Shown piece by piece: positions 15,839 through 25,131 of a stretch of DNA of 64,000 nucleotides. Location: assembly GCF_002001105.1 (NCBI RefSeq), contig NZ_MUNP01000043.1, positions 142,523 through 206,522 of the forward strand. The letters are read 5' to 3'. This DNA comes from Rhodanobacter sp. C06 (GTDB taxonomy: Bacteria; Pseudomonadota; Gammaproteobacteria; Xanthomonadales; Rhodanobacteraceae). The notes under the pieces are model-generated. The model made no database searches. It was not told where the DNA came from and was given only the letters and a program-made list of their open reading frames with translations. How positions within the stretch are numbered: position 1 is the first letter of the stretch; each line of letters starts with the position of its first letter. The position numbers and the translations under genes were made by a program.

Positions 15839-17040
15839 GTGCCATCCCATCGAAAGTGCGCCGCCCCGGCGCCATGCTCACCGTGTTCCTGAAGGAGGTG
15901 CGCGAGAACCTGCGCGACCGTCGCACGCTGACCAGCGCCTTCCTCACCGGCCCGCTGCTGGGCCCGCTGATCTTCGTGATGCTGGTCAGCATGCAGGTCA
16001 ACCGCGAGCTCAACAAGGCCGACCAGCCGCTGCACGTGCCGGTGGTCGGCGCGCAGTACGCGCCGAACCTGGTCGATGCGCTGAAGGAGGGCGGCATCGT
16101 GCCGGATGCGCCGGTGGCTGATCCGGGCAAGGCCGTGCACCAGCAGGATGCCGACGTCGTGCTGCGCATCGCCGCCGACTACGGCAAGGCCTGGCGCAAG
16201 GGCGAGCCGGTGCAGGTGGAGCTGTTCTACGACTCCTCGCGGCGCGACACCGGCGGCGCGGTGGAGCGGGTGAGCAGGCTGGTGGAAACCTACGCCCGCC
16301 AGCAGGGCGCGATGCGACTGGTGGCGCGCGGCCTGTCGCCGGGCACGGCCTGGCCGGTGCAAGTGGCCCGGCGCGACCAGGCCACGCCGCAGTCGCGCGC
16401 GGTGCTGATGTTCGCGATGCTGCCGTACTTCTTCGTGATCACCTTGTTCATGGGCGGCATGTACCTCGCGATCGACCTCACCGCGGGCGAGCGCGAGCGG
16501 CAGTCGCTGGAACCGCTGTTCGCGAACCCGGTGGCGCGCTGGAAGATCCTCGTCGGCAAGCTCGCGGCGATCTGCGCGTTCTCGCTGGCCAGCCTCGCGA
16601 TCACCTTGCTCGCGTTCGCGGTGGTGGGCCGCTTCATCCCCGCCGAGAAGCTGGGCATGGAGCTGGATCTCGGCTGGCATTTCGCCGGTACCGTGCTGCT
16701 GCTGATGCTGCCGCTGGTGCTGCTGCTGGCTGCGCTGCAGACGCTGGTGGCCGCGTTCGCGAAGAGCTACCGCGAGGCGCAGACCTATCTCTCGCTGCTG
16801 CTGATGGTGCCGCTGATCCCCAGCGCACTGCTGGCCTTCCTGCCGATCAAGGCGCAGGCGTGGATGTACGCGGTACCGCTGCTGGGCCAGAACCTCGGCA
16901 TCATGCAGCAGCTGCGCGGCGACGGCGTCAGTGGCGAACAGTTGCTCCTGTGCCTTGCCGGCACGCTGGCAGCGGCGCTGGTCGCGATGGGTATCACCGC
17001 GCAGCTGTACCGCTCGGAGAAGCTGGCGATCTCAGGCTGA
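15835..17040 (+). CDS. ABC exporter permease (NatB-like)
   Basis: An inner-membrane ABC-2 permease of 401 residues. The NatB architecture is plain: one N-terminal helix (TSAFLTGPLLGPLIFVMLV), a large extracytoplasmic domain (residues about 55-185, with DADVVLRI and FYDSSRRDT), then five or six helices beginning at LMFAMLPYFFVITLFMGGMY. The ERERQSLEPLFANPVARWKI segment is the conserved coupling region facing the ATPase. It completes the operon; a REP pair follows 13 bases after the stop and may protect or end the transcript. Confidence 0.88.
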
Positions 17041-17052
17041 TCTTCAGAGGCA

Positions 17053-17130
17053 TGCAGGAGCGCACCCTGTGCGCGATGGCTTTGGCCTCGATCAGCGACG
17101 AGGCCATCGCGCACAGGGCGCGCTCCTACA
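17053..17130. repeat. GTAG-type REP inverted pair (CACCCTGTGCGCGATGG family)
   Basis: The left arm begins TGCAGGAGCGCACCCTGTGC (head base changed from GTAG to GCAG) and the right arm ends GCGCTCCTACA. It fills the space between the converging natB-like gene and the hydrolase gene. Confidence 0.85.
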
Positions 17131-17134
17131 ACCA

Positions 17135-18004
17135 TCAGGTTGGGTGTTGGCCTGAACCTGCGGCGTGACGCAACACCCATTGCGCCACCGCCTGCGGGTG
17201 CTCCAGCTGCAGGTGGTGGCCGCCTTCCATGTGCTCGACGGCGATGCGCGGCACGCAGGCGGCGCGTGCCTGCATCGTCGCCGCAGGCAGGTAGGGCGTG
17301 GCCGGCTGCGACAGCAGCAGGGCGGTGGGTGCCTCGATGCCGGCGAGCAGGGCGTGGATCTGCGTTTCGGCCAGCCGCGCCGCGCTGGGCCGGACGAGGC
17401 GCGGATCGCTGCGCCATTGCCAGCCGCCCTCGGCTACGCGCAGGCCGCGTTCCACGATGGGGCGCGCGAATTCCGCACGCAGGCCGCTGGCGATGGCGCG
17501 AGCGCTGATCGCCTGGTCCAGGTCACGGAACACGCGCAACGCCTTGCCGTCGGCCGGCGGCGCGGCCAGCGCGTCGCGGTAGCGCCGCAGCGTGTGGCCA
17601 CCGTCGTCGCCGAGCGGGCCCAGGCCCTCGATCACGTGCAGCCGATCGATCCGTTCCGGCGCGGCGGCGGCCACCAGCGCAGCGATGCCGGCGCCCAGCG
17701 AATGGCCGAGCAGGCTGCAACGCGGCAGTTCCAGTGCGTCGAGCGCGGCCAGCACGGCGCGCACGTAGTCGAGGAAGTGGTAAGCGGCGCCCGCCGGCAG
17801 GTGGTCCGAGTGGCCGTGGCCTGGCAGTTCCAGCGCGATCACGCGGCAGCGTGGCGCGAGCAGCGGTGCCAGCGCGGCGAAACTGCCGGCATTGTCCAGC
17901 CAGCCGTGCAGGGCGAGCAGCGGTGGCGCGGCGGGATCGCCCCATTCCTGCGCGGCCAGCGCGAGATGGGGCAGTGCGATGCGCCGTTCGCGCGGCGTGT
18001 TCAC
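17135..18004 (-). CDS. Alpha/beta hydrolase downstream of hemH
   Basis: A cytoplasmic alpha/beta hydrolase of 289 residues. It has the oxyanion motif LALHGWLDNAGS, the strand and loop ELPGHGHSDH, the nucleophile elbow GHSLGAG and the catalytic histidine in EGGHHLQLEHP. It resembles the serine hydrolase-like (SERHL) and haloalkane dehalogenase-like esterases, but the substrate is not known. The GTG start at 18004 overlaps the hemH stop (GTGA), so it is co-translated with ferrochelatase. No export signal is seen. Confidence 0.85.
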   Translation of the reverse strand: MNTPRERRIALPHLALAAQEWGDPAAPPLLALHGWLDNAGSFAALAPLLAPRCRVIALELPGHGHSDHLPAGAAYHFLDYVRAVLAALDALELPRCSLLGHSLGAGIAALVAAAAPERIDRLHVIEGLGPLGDDGGHTLRRYRDALAAPPADGKALRVFRDLDQAISARAIASGLRAEFARPIVERGLRVAEGGWQWRSDPRLVRPSAARLAETQIHALLAGIEAPTALLLSQPATPYLPAATMQARAACVPRIAVEHMEGGHHLQLEHPQAVAQWVLRHAAGSGQHPT

Positions 18005-19035
18005 ACCGGCCAGCCTTGCAGGTGGCGGCGCACCAGCGCGGCGAGGCTGTGCACCTGCCCCGCGCCGTCGTTGAGCGCAGGGATGTAGCGCAGCGACTCG
18101 CCACCGGCGGCGAGGAAGAAGTCGCGGTTCTGCAGCGCGATCTCCTCCAGCGTCTCCAGGCAATCCACCGCGAAACCGGGGCAGGCCACGTCGAGTTTCC
18201 GCACGCCCTCGCCGGCGAGCTGGCGCACGGTGGCGTCGGTGTACGGCGACAGCCAGGCCTCGCGGCCCACCCGCGACTGGAAGCTCACGAGCAGCTGCGA
18301 TGCGTCGAGCTTCAGCCGTTCGCGCAGCAGGCGTGCGGTGGCGCGGCACTGCGCAGCGTAGGGATCGCCGAGGCGCACGTAGCGCTCGGGGATGCCGTGG
18401 AAGGAGAGCAGCAGCTTGTCGCCGCGACCGTGTTCGCTCCACCAGCGCTCGATGCTCGCTGCCAGCGCCTCGATGTGGCCGGGATCGTCGTGGTAGTCGT
18501 TGACGAAGCGCAGCTCCGGTGGCCAGCGCAGCGCCTGCATCGCGTCGGCCACCGCGTCGATCACCGAGCCGGTGGAGGTGGCCGAGTACTGCGGGTACAG
18601 CGGCAGCACCAGCAGGCGGCGCACGCCTTCGCCTTGCAGCTGCGCGATGGTCGACGCCACCGCCGGCGCGCCGTAGCGCATCGCCAGCGCGACCCGCACA
18701 CCGGTGCCCAGCTCCGCCTGCAGCGCGCGGGCCAGCGCCTCGCTGCGCCAGCGCAGCGGGGAACCTTGCGCGTCCCAGATGCGGCCATAGGCATGCGCGG
18801 AGCGTCGCGGACGCAGGCGCAGGATCACCCCGTGCAGGATCGGCCACCACTTCCAGCGCGGGTAGTCGATCACCCGGCGGTCGGACAGGAATTCGGCCAG
18901 GTACGGTCGCAGCGCCTTGGCGGTGGGCGCCGTGGGCGTGCCCAGGTTGACCAGCAACACGGCAGTCTGAACGGATGCCGCTGCGTCAGGGACGGAATGG
19001 CCGGCGAGGCCGGTATAGTTGGCGAGGTCAGGCAT
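18001..19035 (-). CDS. hemH: Ferrochelatase
   Basis: Ferrochelatase of 344 residues, which inserts ferrous iron into protoporphyrin IX as the last step of heme synthesis. Key motifs are VLLVNLGTP near the start, PLYPQYSATSTGSV, LLLSFHGIPERY with the metal-binding histidine, and the C-terminal CPGFAVDCLETLEEI carrying the conserved glutamates. I chose ATG 19035 (MPDLANY); an open frame reaches 19074 but has no better start. Length matches proteobacterial enzymes. It is divergent from the SYLF gene with an 80-base gap and overlaps a hydrolase gene downstream. Confidence 0.96.
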   Translation of the reverse strand: MPDLANYTGLAGHSVPDAAASVQTAVLLVNLGTPTAPTAKALRPYLAEFLSDRRVIDYPRWKWWPILHGVILRLRPRRSAHAYGRIWDAQGSPLRWRSEALARALQAELGTGVRVALAMRYGAPAVASTIAQLQGEGVRRLLVLPLYPQYSATSTGSVIDAVADAMQALRWPPELRFVNDYHDDPGHIEALAASIERWWSEHGRGDKLLLSFHGIPERYVRLGDPYAAQCRATARLLRERLKLDASQLLVSFQSRVGREAWLSPYTDATVRQLAGEGVRKLDVACPGFAVDCLETLEEIALQNRDFFLAAGGESLRYIPALNDGAGQVHSLAALVRRHLQGWPV

Positions 19036-19115
19036 CGTGGCAGTGGCGGTGAAACTGCCGTGAGTCTGCCACAAGCGCGACGTGCATCCCCGCCACTTCG
19101 TCTACGGAGCTGCCC

Positions 19116-19808
19116 ATGTTCATGACATCCCTGTATCGCATGCTGCTGGTTGGCGCGGCCCTGCTGTTGCCGACGATGGCCGTGCATGCCGACGACGTTA
19201 CGCCGTCGCAGCGTGCGCAAAACGCGGTGCGCGTGCTCAACGAGATCGAGCAGGCGCCGGACAAGGCGATCCCCAGCGACCTGCTGAGGGACGCGCGGGC
19301 GATCGCGGTGATTCCCGACGTGCTGAAGGTCGGCTTCGTGTTCGGCGGCCGCCGCGGCGAGGGGCTGATCTCGGTGAAGAGCCCGGACGGCACCTGGTCC
19401 AACCCCAGCTTCATTTCCTTCGGCGGCGGCAGTGTGGGCTTCCAGATCGGCGTGTCGTCCACCGACGTGATCCTGGTGTTCCGCACCCAGCGCGGCGTGG
19501 ATTCGATCGTCAACGGCAAGTTCACCATCGGTGCCGACGCCTCGGCCGCAGCCGGCCCGGTCGGCCGCACCGCCTCGGCCGCTACCGACCAGCAGTTGAA
19601 GGCGGAGATCTATTCCTACTCGCGCGCGCGCGGCCTGTTCGCCGGCGTGGCGCTGGATGGCTCGGTGCTGAAGATCGACCAGGACGCCAACGCGGCGGTG
19701 TACGGCCCCGGCATCACTCCGCGGCGGATCTTCGAGGGCGGCGTGAGCAACGTGCCGCCGGCGGTGGTGAAGTTCCGCGATACGCTGGAAGAGTACACTT
19801 CCAAGTAA
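19116..19808 (+). CDS. YSC84/SYLF-domain lipid-binding protein
   Basis: An exported protein of 230 residues with a signal peptide (cleaved near AVHA) and one SYLF (Ysc84) domain. Typical features are the DARAIAVIPDVLKVGFVFGG region, the RRGEGLISV stretch, FGGGSVGFQIG, and the pattern DVILVF plus KAEIYSYSRARGLFAGVALDGS. SYLF domains bind phosphoinositides or phospholipids in eukaryotes; in bacteria the periplasmic role is unclear. A GGAG lies before the ATG. It stands alone, ahead of a hairpin and the tat operon. Confidence 0.88.
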   Translation: MFMTSLYRMLLVGAALLLPTMAVHADDVTPSQRAQNAVRVLNEIEQAPDKAIPSDLLRDARAIAVIPDVLKVGFVFGGRRGEGLISVKSPDGTWSNPSFISFGGGSVGFQIGVSSTDVILVFRTQRGVDSIVNGKFTIGADASAAAGPVGRTASAATDQQLKAEIYSYSRARGLFAGVALDGSVLKIDQDANAAVYGPGITPRRIFEGGVSNVPPAVVKFRDTLEEYTSK

Positions 19809-19835
19809 CCGCCTTGTGCGAAGATCGGTGGTTCG

Positions 19836-19857
19836 CGGGCGGAGCCGTTTCCGCCCG
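19836..19857 (+). terminator. GC-rich hairpin between SYLF gene and tatA
   Basis: CGGGCGGA (19836-19843) pairs perfectly with TCCGCCCG (19850-19857) over a 6-base loop. No run of T follows, so it could be a weak terminator or an RNA-protecting hairpin before tatA. Confidence 0.4.
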
Positions 19858-19877
19858 GGATCGCCTCGAGGAACATC

Positions 19878-20138
19878 ATGGGTTTTGACAGCATCTGGCA
19901 TTGGCTCCTGCTCCTGGTCATCGTGCTGCTGATCTTCGGCACCAAGAAGATCGGCAACATCGGCTCGGACCTCGGCAATGCCGTGCGCGGCTTCAAGAAG
20001 GCCATGCACGGTGACGAGGACGAGAAGGCGAAGGAGTCGCAGCAGACGAAGGAACAGCTGCGCGCCGATCCGCCGCCGGCCTCGTCGGCGAACGCCGGCA
20101 CGCAGGAACAGCCGCGCGACTCGCACGAGTCGAAGTAA
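19878..20138 (+). CDS. tatA: Sec-independent translocase subunit TatA
   Basis: TatA of 86 residues: a short N-terminal membrane helix ([15 protein letters not shown]), the conserved FGTKKI hinge, an amphipathic helix ([16 protein letters not shown] pattern) and a charged, disordered tail. Many copies form the pore-like part of the twin-arginine system that exports folded proteins. First gene of tatABC, followed by tatB after 21 bases. The ATG has an upstream GAGGA. Confidence 0.95.
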   Translation: MGFDSIWHWLLLLVIVLLIFGTKKIGNIGSDLGNAVRGFKKAMHGDEDEKAKESQQTKEQLRADPPPASSANAGTQEQPRDSHESK

Positions 20139-20159
20139 GCGCGGTCGGGCCTTGCGGCG

Positions 20160-20591
20160 ATGATCGAGATCAGCTTCGGCAAGCTGGTGCTGCTCGCGCT
20201 CATCGCGCTGATCGTGCTCGGCCCCGAGAAACTGCCCGGCGCGGCGCGCACCGCGGGCGCGTTGCTGCGCCGCGTGCGCAACGGCTGGGACAGCGTGCGC
20301 GCCGAGGTGGAGCGCGAGCTGGAAGTGGAAGAGATCAAGCGCGCCGCCCGCGAGGCCGCCGCGCGTGCCGAGTCGGCGCAGGCCGAATTCAAGGACAGCG
20401 TGCAGCAGGTGCGCCAGCCGCTCGAGGAAGCGGCTTCGACACTCAGGACCGCGACGACGCCGGAGCCGGTCATGCCGGCGCCGGCCACGCCGGTCGCGTC
20501 GGACATCGAGTCCGAGACGCAGCAGCAACTGCCGCCGAGCGAGCCTGCTGCCGCGCCGGCCGTGAAGGAGTCCGCGCATGGCGGCCACTGA
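20160..20591 (+). CDS. tatB: Sec-independent translocase subunit TatB
   Basis: TatB of 143 residues: membrane helix (FGKLVLLALIALIVLGPEKLP), with the Glu-8 equivalent replaced by Ser4-Phe-Gly in the usual IEISFGKL start, then a long amphipathic helix rich in Arg and Glu, and a Pro/Ala-rich tail. The GPEKLPGAARTAG motif distinguishes TatB from TatA. With TatC it forms the receptor for twin-arginine signal peptides. It overlaps tatC by 14 bases. Confidence 0.94.
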   Translation: MIEISFGKLVLLALIALIVLGPEKLPGAARTAGALLRRVRNGWDSVRAEVERELEVEEIKRAAREAAARAESAQAEFKDSVQQVRQPLEEAASTLRTATTPEPVMPAPATPVASDIESETQQQLPPSEPAAAPAVKESAHGGH

Positions 20592-21333
20592 CCCCGACGA
20601 ACTCGGCGACGACTTGCAGCAAGGCCTGTTTTCGCACCTGATCGAGCTGCGCTCGCGCCTGCTCAAGGCGACCGCCTGCGTGCTGCTCGTGCTGGTGGCG
20701 CTGGTGCCGTTCGCGAACCGGCTGTATTCGGAACTGGCCGCGCCGCTGGTGGCGCGCCTGCCGCAGGGTGCGCACCTGATCGCCACCGAGGTGGCCAGCC
20801 CGTTCATCACGCCGTTGAAGCTGGCGTTCTACGCCGCGCTGTTCATCAGCATGCCGGTGATCCTCTACCAGTTGTGGGCCTTCGTCAGCCCGGGCCTGTA
20901 CAAGCACGAGAAGCGCCTGGCGCGCCCGCTGCTGGGTGCCGCGCTGGCGCTGTTCTACTGCGGCTGCGCGTTCGCCTATTTCCTGGTGCTGCCGGCGGCG
21001 TTCCGCTTCCTCACCGCGGTGACACCCGCGGGCGTGGAGATGATGACCGACATCACGCATTACCTCGATTTCGTGATGCTGATGTTCTTCGCCTTCGGCC
21101 TGTGCTTCGAGGTGCCGGTGGCGGTGGTGATCCTCGCCGCGACGGGCATCGTCGACATCGCCAAGCTGCGCAATGCGCGGCGCTACGCGATCGTGGGCGC
21201 GTTCGCGGTGGCCGCGATCATCACCCCGCCGGACATCACCTCGATGATCATGCTGGCGATCCCGATGTGCCTGCTCTACGAGCTGGGCATCCTGGCGGTG
21301 CGCTGGCTGCTTCCGGGCAAGGCGGCGGGCTGA
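20578..21333 (+). CDS. tatC: Sec-independent translocase subunit TatC
   Basis: TatC of 251 residues, the six-helix inner-membrane core that binds the twin-arginine motif. Hallmarks are the N-terminal HLIELRSRLLKA, the first-loop region ATEVASPFITPLKLAFYAAL, FVSPGLYKHEK and the last-helix end around ITPPDITSMIMLAIPM. It completes tatABC; a REP pair stands 28 bases after the stop. Tat substrates in this region are not evident. Confidence 0.96.
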   Translation: MAATDPDELGDDLQQGLFSHLIELRSRLLKATACVLLVLVALVPFANRLYSELAAPLVARLPQGAHLIATEVASPFITPLKLAFYAALFISMPVILYQLWAFVSPGLYKHEKRLARPLLGAALALFYCGCAFAYFLVLPAAFRFLTAVTPAGVEMMTDITHYLDFVMLMFFAFGLCFEVPVAVVILAATGIVDIAKLRNARRYAIVGAFAVAAIITPPDITSMIMLAIPMCLLYELGILAVRWLLPGKAAG

Positions 21334-21360
21334 GCGCCACCGGTTTGCGCGTGAGGGTTG

Positions 21361-21421
21361 TGCAGGAGCGGCTTCAGCCGCGACACGACGTCCTGCCGTC
21401 GCGGCTGAAGCCGTTCCTGCA
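21361..21421. repeat. GTAG-type REP inverted pair (GGCTTCAGCCGCGA family)
   Basis: TGCAGGAGCGGCTTCAGCCG at the left and its reverse complement (with one T for C change, GCCGTTCCTGCA) at the right enclose a short spacer. It lies between the converging tatC and sulfatase-fold genes. Confidence 0.87.
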
Positions 21422-21429
21422 CCTCGTTC

Positions 21430-23622
21430 CTATGGTGTCGCGGTAGCAGGTGCGGCCGTCGTCGCCGCTGGCGCGGGCGACGAGCTGGCGGGCGCCGGCA
21501 GCGGTTCCACCTTGGTGCTGTCGCTGGGTCGCAGTGCCAGCCCGCCGTGCTTGTACAGGTCGCTGGCCACCTGGTAGTAGGCAATCGCGGTGTCCACCAG
21601 ATCCTGCTTGATCGGCACCACGGGGGTAGCGTCGCCGGTGGCGAAGTCCGGCTTCAGCTGTTCCAGCCGCTTGCGCGGTTCGAGGATGGTTAGCGTGTCG
21701 CCGCGCACGTAGCCCAGCTTCTCGTAGGTGCCGGGGAAGGCGTGGCCTTGGTCCGGCGTGCGCTGGAACACGTCCTGGCCGAAGAAGCGCGAGCGATAGC
21801 TGAAGTCGAGCAGGCCGAGCAAGGTGGGCGGGATGTCGAGTTGGCCCATCAGCGCGTTCACGCGTTCCGGCTTGAATTGCTCCGGCGCGTAGATCCACAG
21901 CGGGATGTGGTAGCGGTTGATCGGGATGCTGGTCTTGCCCGCGCTGGAGGCGCAGTGGTCGGCGGTGATCACGAACACCGTGTCGGCGAAGTAGGGCTTC
22001 GCGCGCGCACGCTTGATGAAATCCTCGATCGACCAGTCGGTGTAGGCCACCGCGCCCGGTCGCGACGGTGCCTGCCACTTCACCCGTCCGGCCGGATAGG
22101 TGTACGGGCGGTGGTTCGAGGTGGTCATGATGTGCAGGAAGAACGGCTTGCCCTCGTCGTGGATCTTGTCCATCTGGCTCAGCGCCAGCGTGTACAAGTC
22201 CTCGTCGGACACACCCCACACGTTCTGGCTGTGGATCACCGCGTCCTTCGGGATCGCGCCGCGGTCCACCGTCTGGTAGCCGTTGTGGCTGAAGAAGTAG
22301 TTCATGTTGTCGAAGTAGCCGTAGCCACCGTACACGAACTGCGACACGTAGCCGCGATCATTGAAGATGCTGGCCAGCGAGAACAGGTTCTCGTTGCCCT
22401 TCTCGCGCACCAGCGAATCGCCCGGCGTGGGCGGCACCGACAGCGACAGCGCTTCCAGCCCGCGCACCGTGCGCGTGCCGTTCGCGTAGAGGTTGTCGAA
22501 GAAGATGCTCTTGTCCACCAGCGAGTCGAGGAAGGGCGTGAGGTGCTCGGTGTTGCCGAAGGTGCCGAGGTAGTCGCCGGACAGGCTTTCCACGCTGATC
22601 AGCACCACGTTGAGGTGCTTCTCCGGGCCGCTGGCGCGGATCTCGCGGGTGAGGTCGCGCGGGTCGTTGCTGACGAAGCTCGCGTTCGGGGCCTTGAGAT
22701 CCTCGCGGATCAGCTTGAACGCCTCCGCGTCGGGCAGGCTGCGGTAGAACTTCTTGTAGTCGAGATGGCTGGAGCGGAACGCCGCGAAGAACTGGTAGAT
22801 GCCGTTGCCGGCCAGCTCGTTGACGTAGTTGTTGGCGCTGCGGTCCTTCATCTCGCCGTTGACCGCGGCCACCGAGATCACGGTGAGCACCAGCCACACC
22901 AGTGGCACGCGGGCGCGCTGCATCAGCGTGCTGCCGTCGTCGCGCGCACGCAGGCCACGCCGGGAGAGTACGAACACCACCAGCGCCAGCACCACCAGCA
23001 AGGCCAGCCAGGTGCCGACGGGGTAGGACTCGCGGATGTTGCCGATCACCTCGGTGGTGTAGACGAGATAGTCCACCGCGATGAAGTTGAAGCGCGAGCT
23101 GAACTCGTTCCAGAACACCAGCTCCGACGCCGCCACGAACAGCAGGCCGTACAGCAGGGCAAGGCCCAGGACGTACAGCCCCCACTGCCCGCTGGCGCGG
23201 CTGTAGGCCAGCGCAGGCAGCGGCAGGAAGAACAGGAACACCGGGATCAGCGGCCGCACGTCCTTCAGGTGCGCGTGCCACATGAGGTGCAGCACGCCGA
23301 AGCAGGCGGCAAACAGCAGCACCAGGATGGCGAGCCAGGCCAGCCAGCGCCCCAGCCCCGCCACCGTCGCGCGCCGGGTCGGTACCAGCCACAGGAACAG
23401 CACCATCGGCCACGCCAGGTACAGGTAGGTGACCAGGTCGTAGCCCAGCCCCACGCCGAACGCGTAGAGCCAGTGCAGCGGGTTCGGCGCCACGTTGCTG
23501 CCGGACATCACCAGCAGCACGACGCGGGTGACGAACGAGATCGCGAGATAGGTGATGCCCAGCCACCACAGCGGCCGGAACCGCTGGCGCAGCGGCGAAG
23601 AGTTGAACAGGGCGCGCGACAC
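21430..23622 (-). CDS. LtaS-like membrane phosphoglycerol transferase/sulfatase-fold protein
   Basis: A protein of 730 residues in the lipoteichoic-acid-synthase-like branch of the alkaline phosphatase superfamily. Several N-terminal membrane helices (to about residue 230) precede a periplasmic sulfatase-fold domain with VVLISVESLSGDYLG, the nucleophile Thr in NGTRTVRGLEAL, FLHIMTTSNHRPY and the metal-binding TADHCASSAG. Gram-negative members (OpgB-type and EptA-unrelated LtaS homologues) transfer phosphoglycerol to periplasmic glucans or related acceptors; the acceptor here is unknown. I chose GTG 23622, preceded by TGGAG; another GTG at 23664 would add 14 arginine-rich residues. The C-terminus is a Pro/Ala/Thr tail. 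Confidence 0.85.
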   Translation of the reverse strand: MSRALFNSSPLRQRFRPLWWLGITYLAISFVTRVVLLVMSGSNVAPNPLHWLYAFGVGLGYDLVTYLYLAWPMVLFLWLVPTRRATVAGLGRWLAWLAILVLLFAACFGVLHLMWHAHLKDVRPLIPVFLFFLPLPALAYSRASGQWGLYVLGLALLYGLLFVAASELVFWNEFSSRFNFIAVDYLVYTTEVIGNIRESYPVGTWLALLVVLALVVFVLSRRGLRARDDGSTLMQRARVPLVWLVLTVISVAAVNGEMKDRSANNYVNELAGNGIYQFFAAFRSSHLDYKKFYRSLPDAEAFKLIREDLKAPNASFVSNDPRDLTREIRASGPEKHLNVVLISVESLSGDYLGTFGNTEHLTPFLDSLVDKSIFFDNLYANGTRTVRGLEALSLSVPPTPGDSLVREKGNENLFSLASIFNDRGYVSQFVYGGYGYFDNMNYFFSHNGYQTVDRGAIPKDAVIHSQNVWGVSDEDLYTLALSQMDKIHDEGKPFFLHIMTTSNHRPYTYPAGRVKWQAPSRPGAVAYTDWSIEDFIKRARAKPYFADTVFVITADHCASSAGKTSIPINRYHIPLWIYAPEQFKPERVNALMGQLDIPPTLLGLLDFSYRSRFFGQDVFQRTPDQGHAFPGTYEKLGYVRGDTLTILEPRKRLEQLKPDFATGDATPVVPIKQDLVDTAIAYYQVASDLYKHGGLALRPSDSTKVEPLPAPASSSPAPAATTAAPATATP

Positions 23623-23723
23623 GGGCAGCTCCAGGCGACGAGGGAAACGAAGACGTGCCGGCACGGGGCAGGCCGGCGTCCATGCAGGCGTTATACCTGC
23701 ATGGGCTTAGATGTTACATAGTT

Positions 23724-24944
23724 TCATTTCGGGAGGTCGGCGATCGCGGCAATGCGGGCCCGCTCCATCGCCGCGCCGATCGCCGGCCCCGCGAGTCCCT
23801 GCGCCACGAACGGCGCCGCGGTCACCGCGGCCGCGGCCGCACGGGCGCGGCGCAGCCGGTCGGCCTGCGGGTAGTCGTCGCGCTCGTGGCCCAGCCGGCC
23901 GCGCTTGTCCGCGAGGCAGGCGGCGAGAAAGGTTTCCAGCCGTTCGGGCCGGCGCAGCGCGTCCAGCGCGGCCAGCAGTTTCAGCACCGTGGCGGCCTTC
24001 AGCTCCAGCGCGCGATGCGCGTTCAGGTGCTCACGGCAGACCAGTTCGGCCAGCGCCGCATGCTCGGCCGGCACCTTCAGCCGCGCCGCCAAGGCACGCA
24101 GCGGCGCCACGCCGCGCTGTTCGTGCATCACGTGCCGCGGCAGTTCGGCGGCCGGCGTCAGCGCCTTGCCGAGGTCGTGGGTGAGCGCGCAGAAACCCAC
24201 GAGGTCGTCGCCTGGCGCGATCATCGCCGCAGCGTCCAGCACCATTTCCACATGGATGCCGGTGTCGATCTCGGGGTGGAACTCCGCACGCTGCGGCACG
24301 CCGTACAGCGCATCGACTTCCGGAAACAGCACGCGCAGCGCACCCGTCTCGCGCAGCACGCGCAGGAAGGCGGACGGCTGCTCCTCGGCCAGCGCCTTGC
24401 GCGTCTCCGCCCACACCCGTTCGGGCACCAGGTGATCCACCTCGCCGTCGGCCACCATCTGCCGCAGCAGCACCATGGTCTCGTCCGCCACGGTGAAGCC
24501 CAGCGGCGCAAAGCGCGCGGCGAAGCGCGCCACCCGCAGCAGGCGCACGGGATCTTCCACGAAGGCCGGCGAGACATGGCGCAGCACGCGCGCCGCGAGG
24601 TCGCGCACGCCGCCGTAGGGGTCGATCAGCGCGCCGTGTTCGTCCTGCGCGATCGCGTTGATCGTGAGGTCGCGCCGCGCCAGATCCTGCTCCAGCGTCA
24701 CCGCGGGATCGGCGTGGAACTCGAAGCCGTGGTAGCCGCGCCCGCTCTTGCGCTCGGTGCGCGCCAGCGCATGTTCCTCGCCGGTTTGCGGGTGCAGGAA
24801 CACCGGGAAATCCTTGCCCACCGGCTTGTAGCCCAGCGCCAGCAGGTCTTCAGGGCGCGCGCCGGTCACCACGTAGTCGCGGTCGCCCTCCGGCCGTCCC
24901 AGCAGCTTGTCGCGGACCGCCCCGCCGACGAGATAGATGCGCAT
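23724..24944 (-). CDS. cca: Multifunctional CCA tRNA nucleotidyltransferase
   Basis: Class II CCA-adding enzyme of 406 residues, close to the E. coli enzyme (412). It repairs or adds the 3' CCA of tRNAs. The head domain shows [13 protein letters not shown] and DRDYVV, the second carboxylate region [16 protein letters not shown], then [10 protein letters not shown] and the template motif [16 protein letters not shown]. The C-terminal half has the HD phosphohydrolase motif [12 protein letters not shown], as in the multifunctional gammaproteobacterial form with 2',3'-cyclic phosphodiesterase and phosphatase activities. The ATG at 24944 opens MRIYLVGG. It has the same orientation as the LtaS-like gene but a 100-base gap separates them. 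Confidence 0.96.
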   Translation of the reverse strand: MRIYLVGGAVRDKLLGRPEGDRDYVVTGARPEDLLALGYKPVGKDFPVFLHPQTGEEHALARTERKSGRGYHGFEFHADPAVTLEQDLARRDLTINAIAQDEHGALIDPYGGVRDLAARVLRHVSPAFVEDPVRLLRVARFAARFAPLGFTVADETMVLLRQMVADGEVDHLVPERVWAETRKALAEEQPSAFLRVLRETGALRVLFPEVDALYGVPQRAEFHPEIDTGIHVEMVLDAAAMIAPGDDLVGFCALTHDLGKALTPAAELPRHVMHEQRGVAPLRALAARLKVPAEHAALAELVCREHLNAHRALELKAATVLKLLAALDALRRPERLETFLAACLADKRGRLGHERDDYPQADRLRRARAAAAAVTAAPFVAQGLAGPAIGAAMERARIAAIADLPK

Positions 24945-25131
24945 GGCGGAATTGTGGCATGTGCGGCGTCGGGGTTGCGGATAAGGGAAACCTAAGCCCG
25001 GCGACCTAGGTTCAGGCGTGGCGTCGGTTGCATGACCCAATCGATGGTTGTGCACCACGGTCCATGCGATGCGTTTGCTACGCTTGTCACTCGGCGAATG
25101 GGGTTTGTGTCGTCATCCACAGGAGGTGTCT

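Noticed and set aside
24988..25018. Palindromic AACCTA...TAGGTT upstream of cca
   Set aside because: Only six pairs across a 12-base spacer and no promoter context; could be chance.
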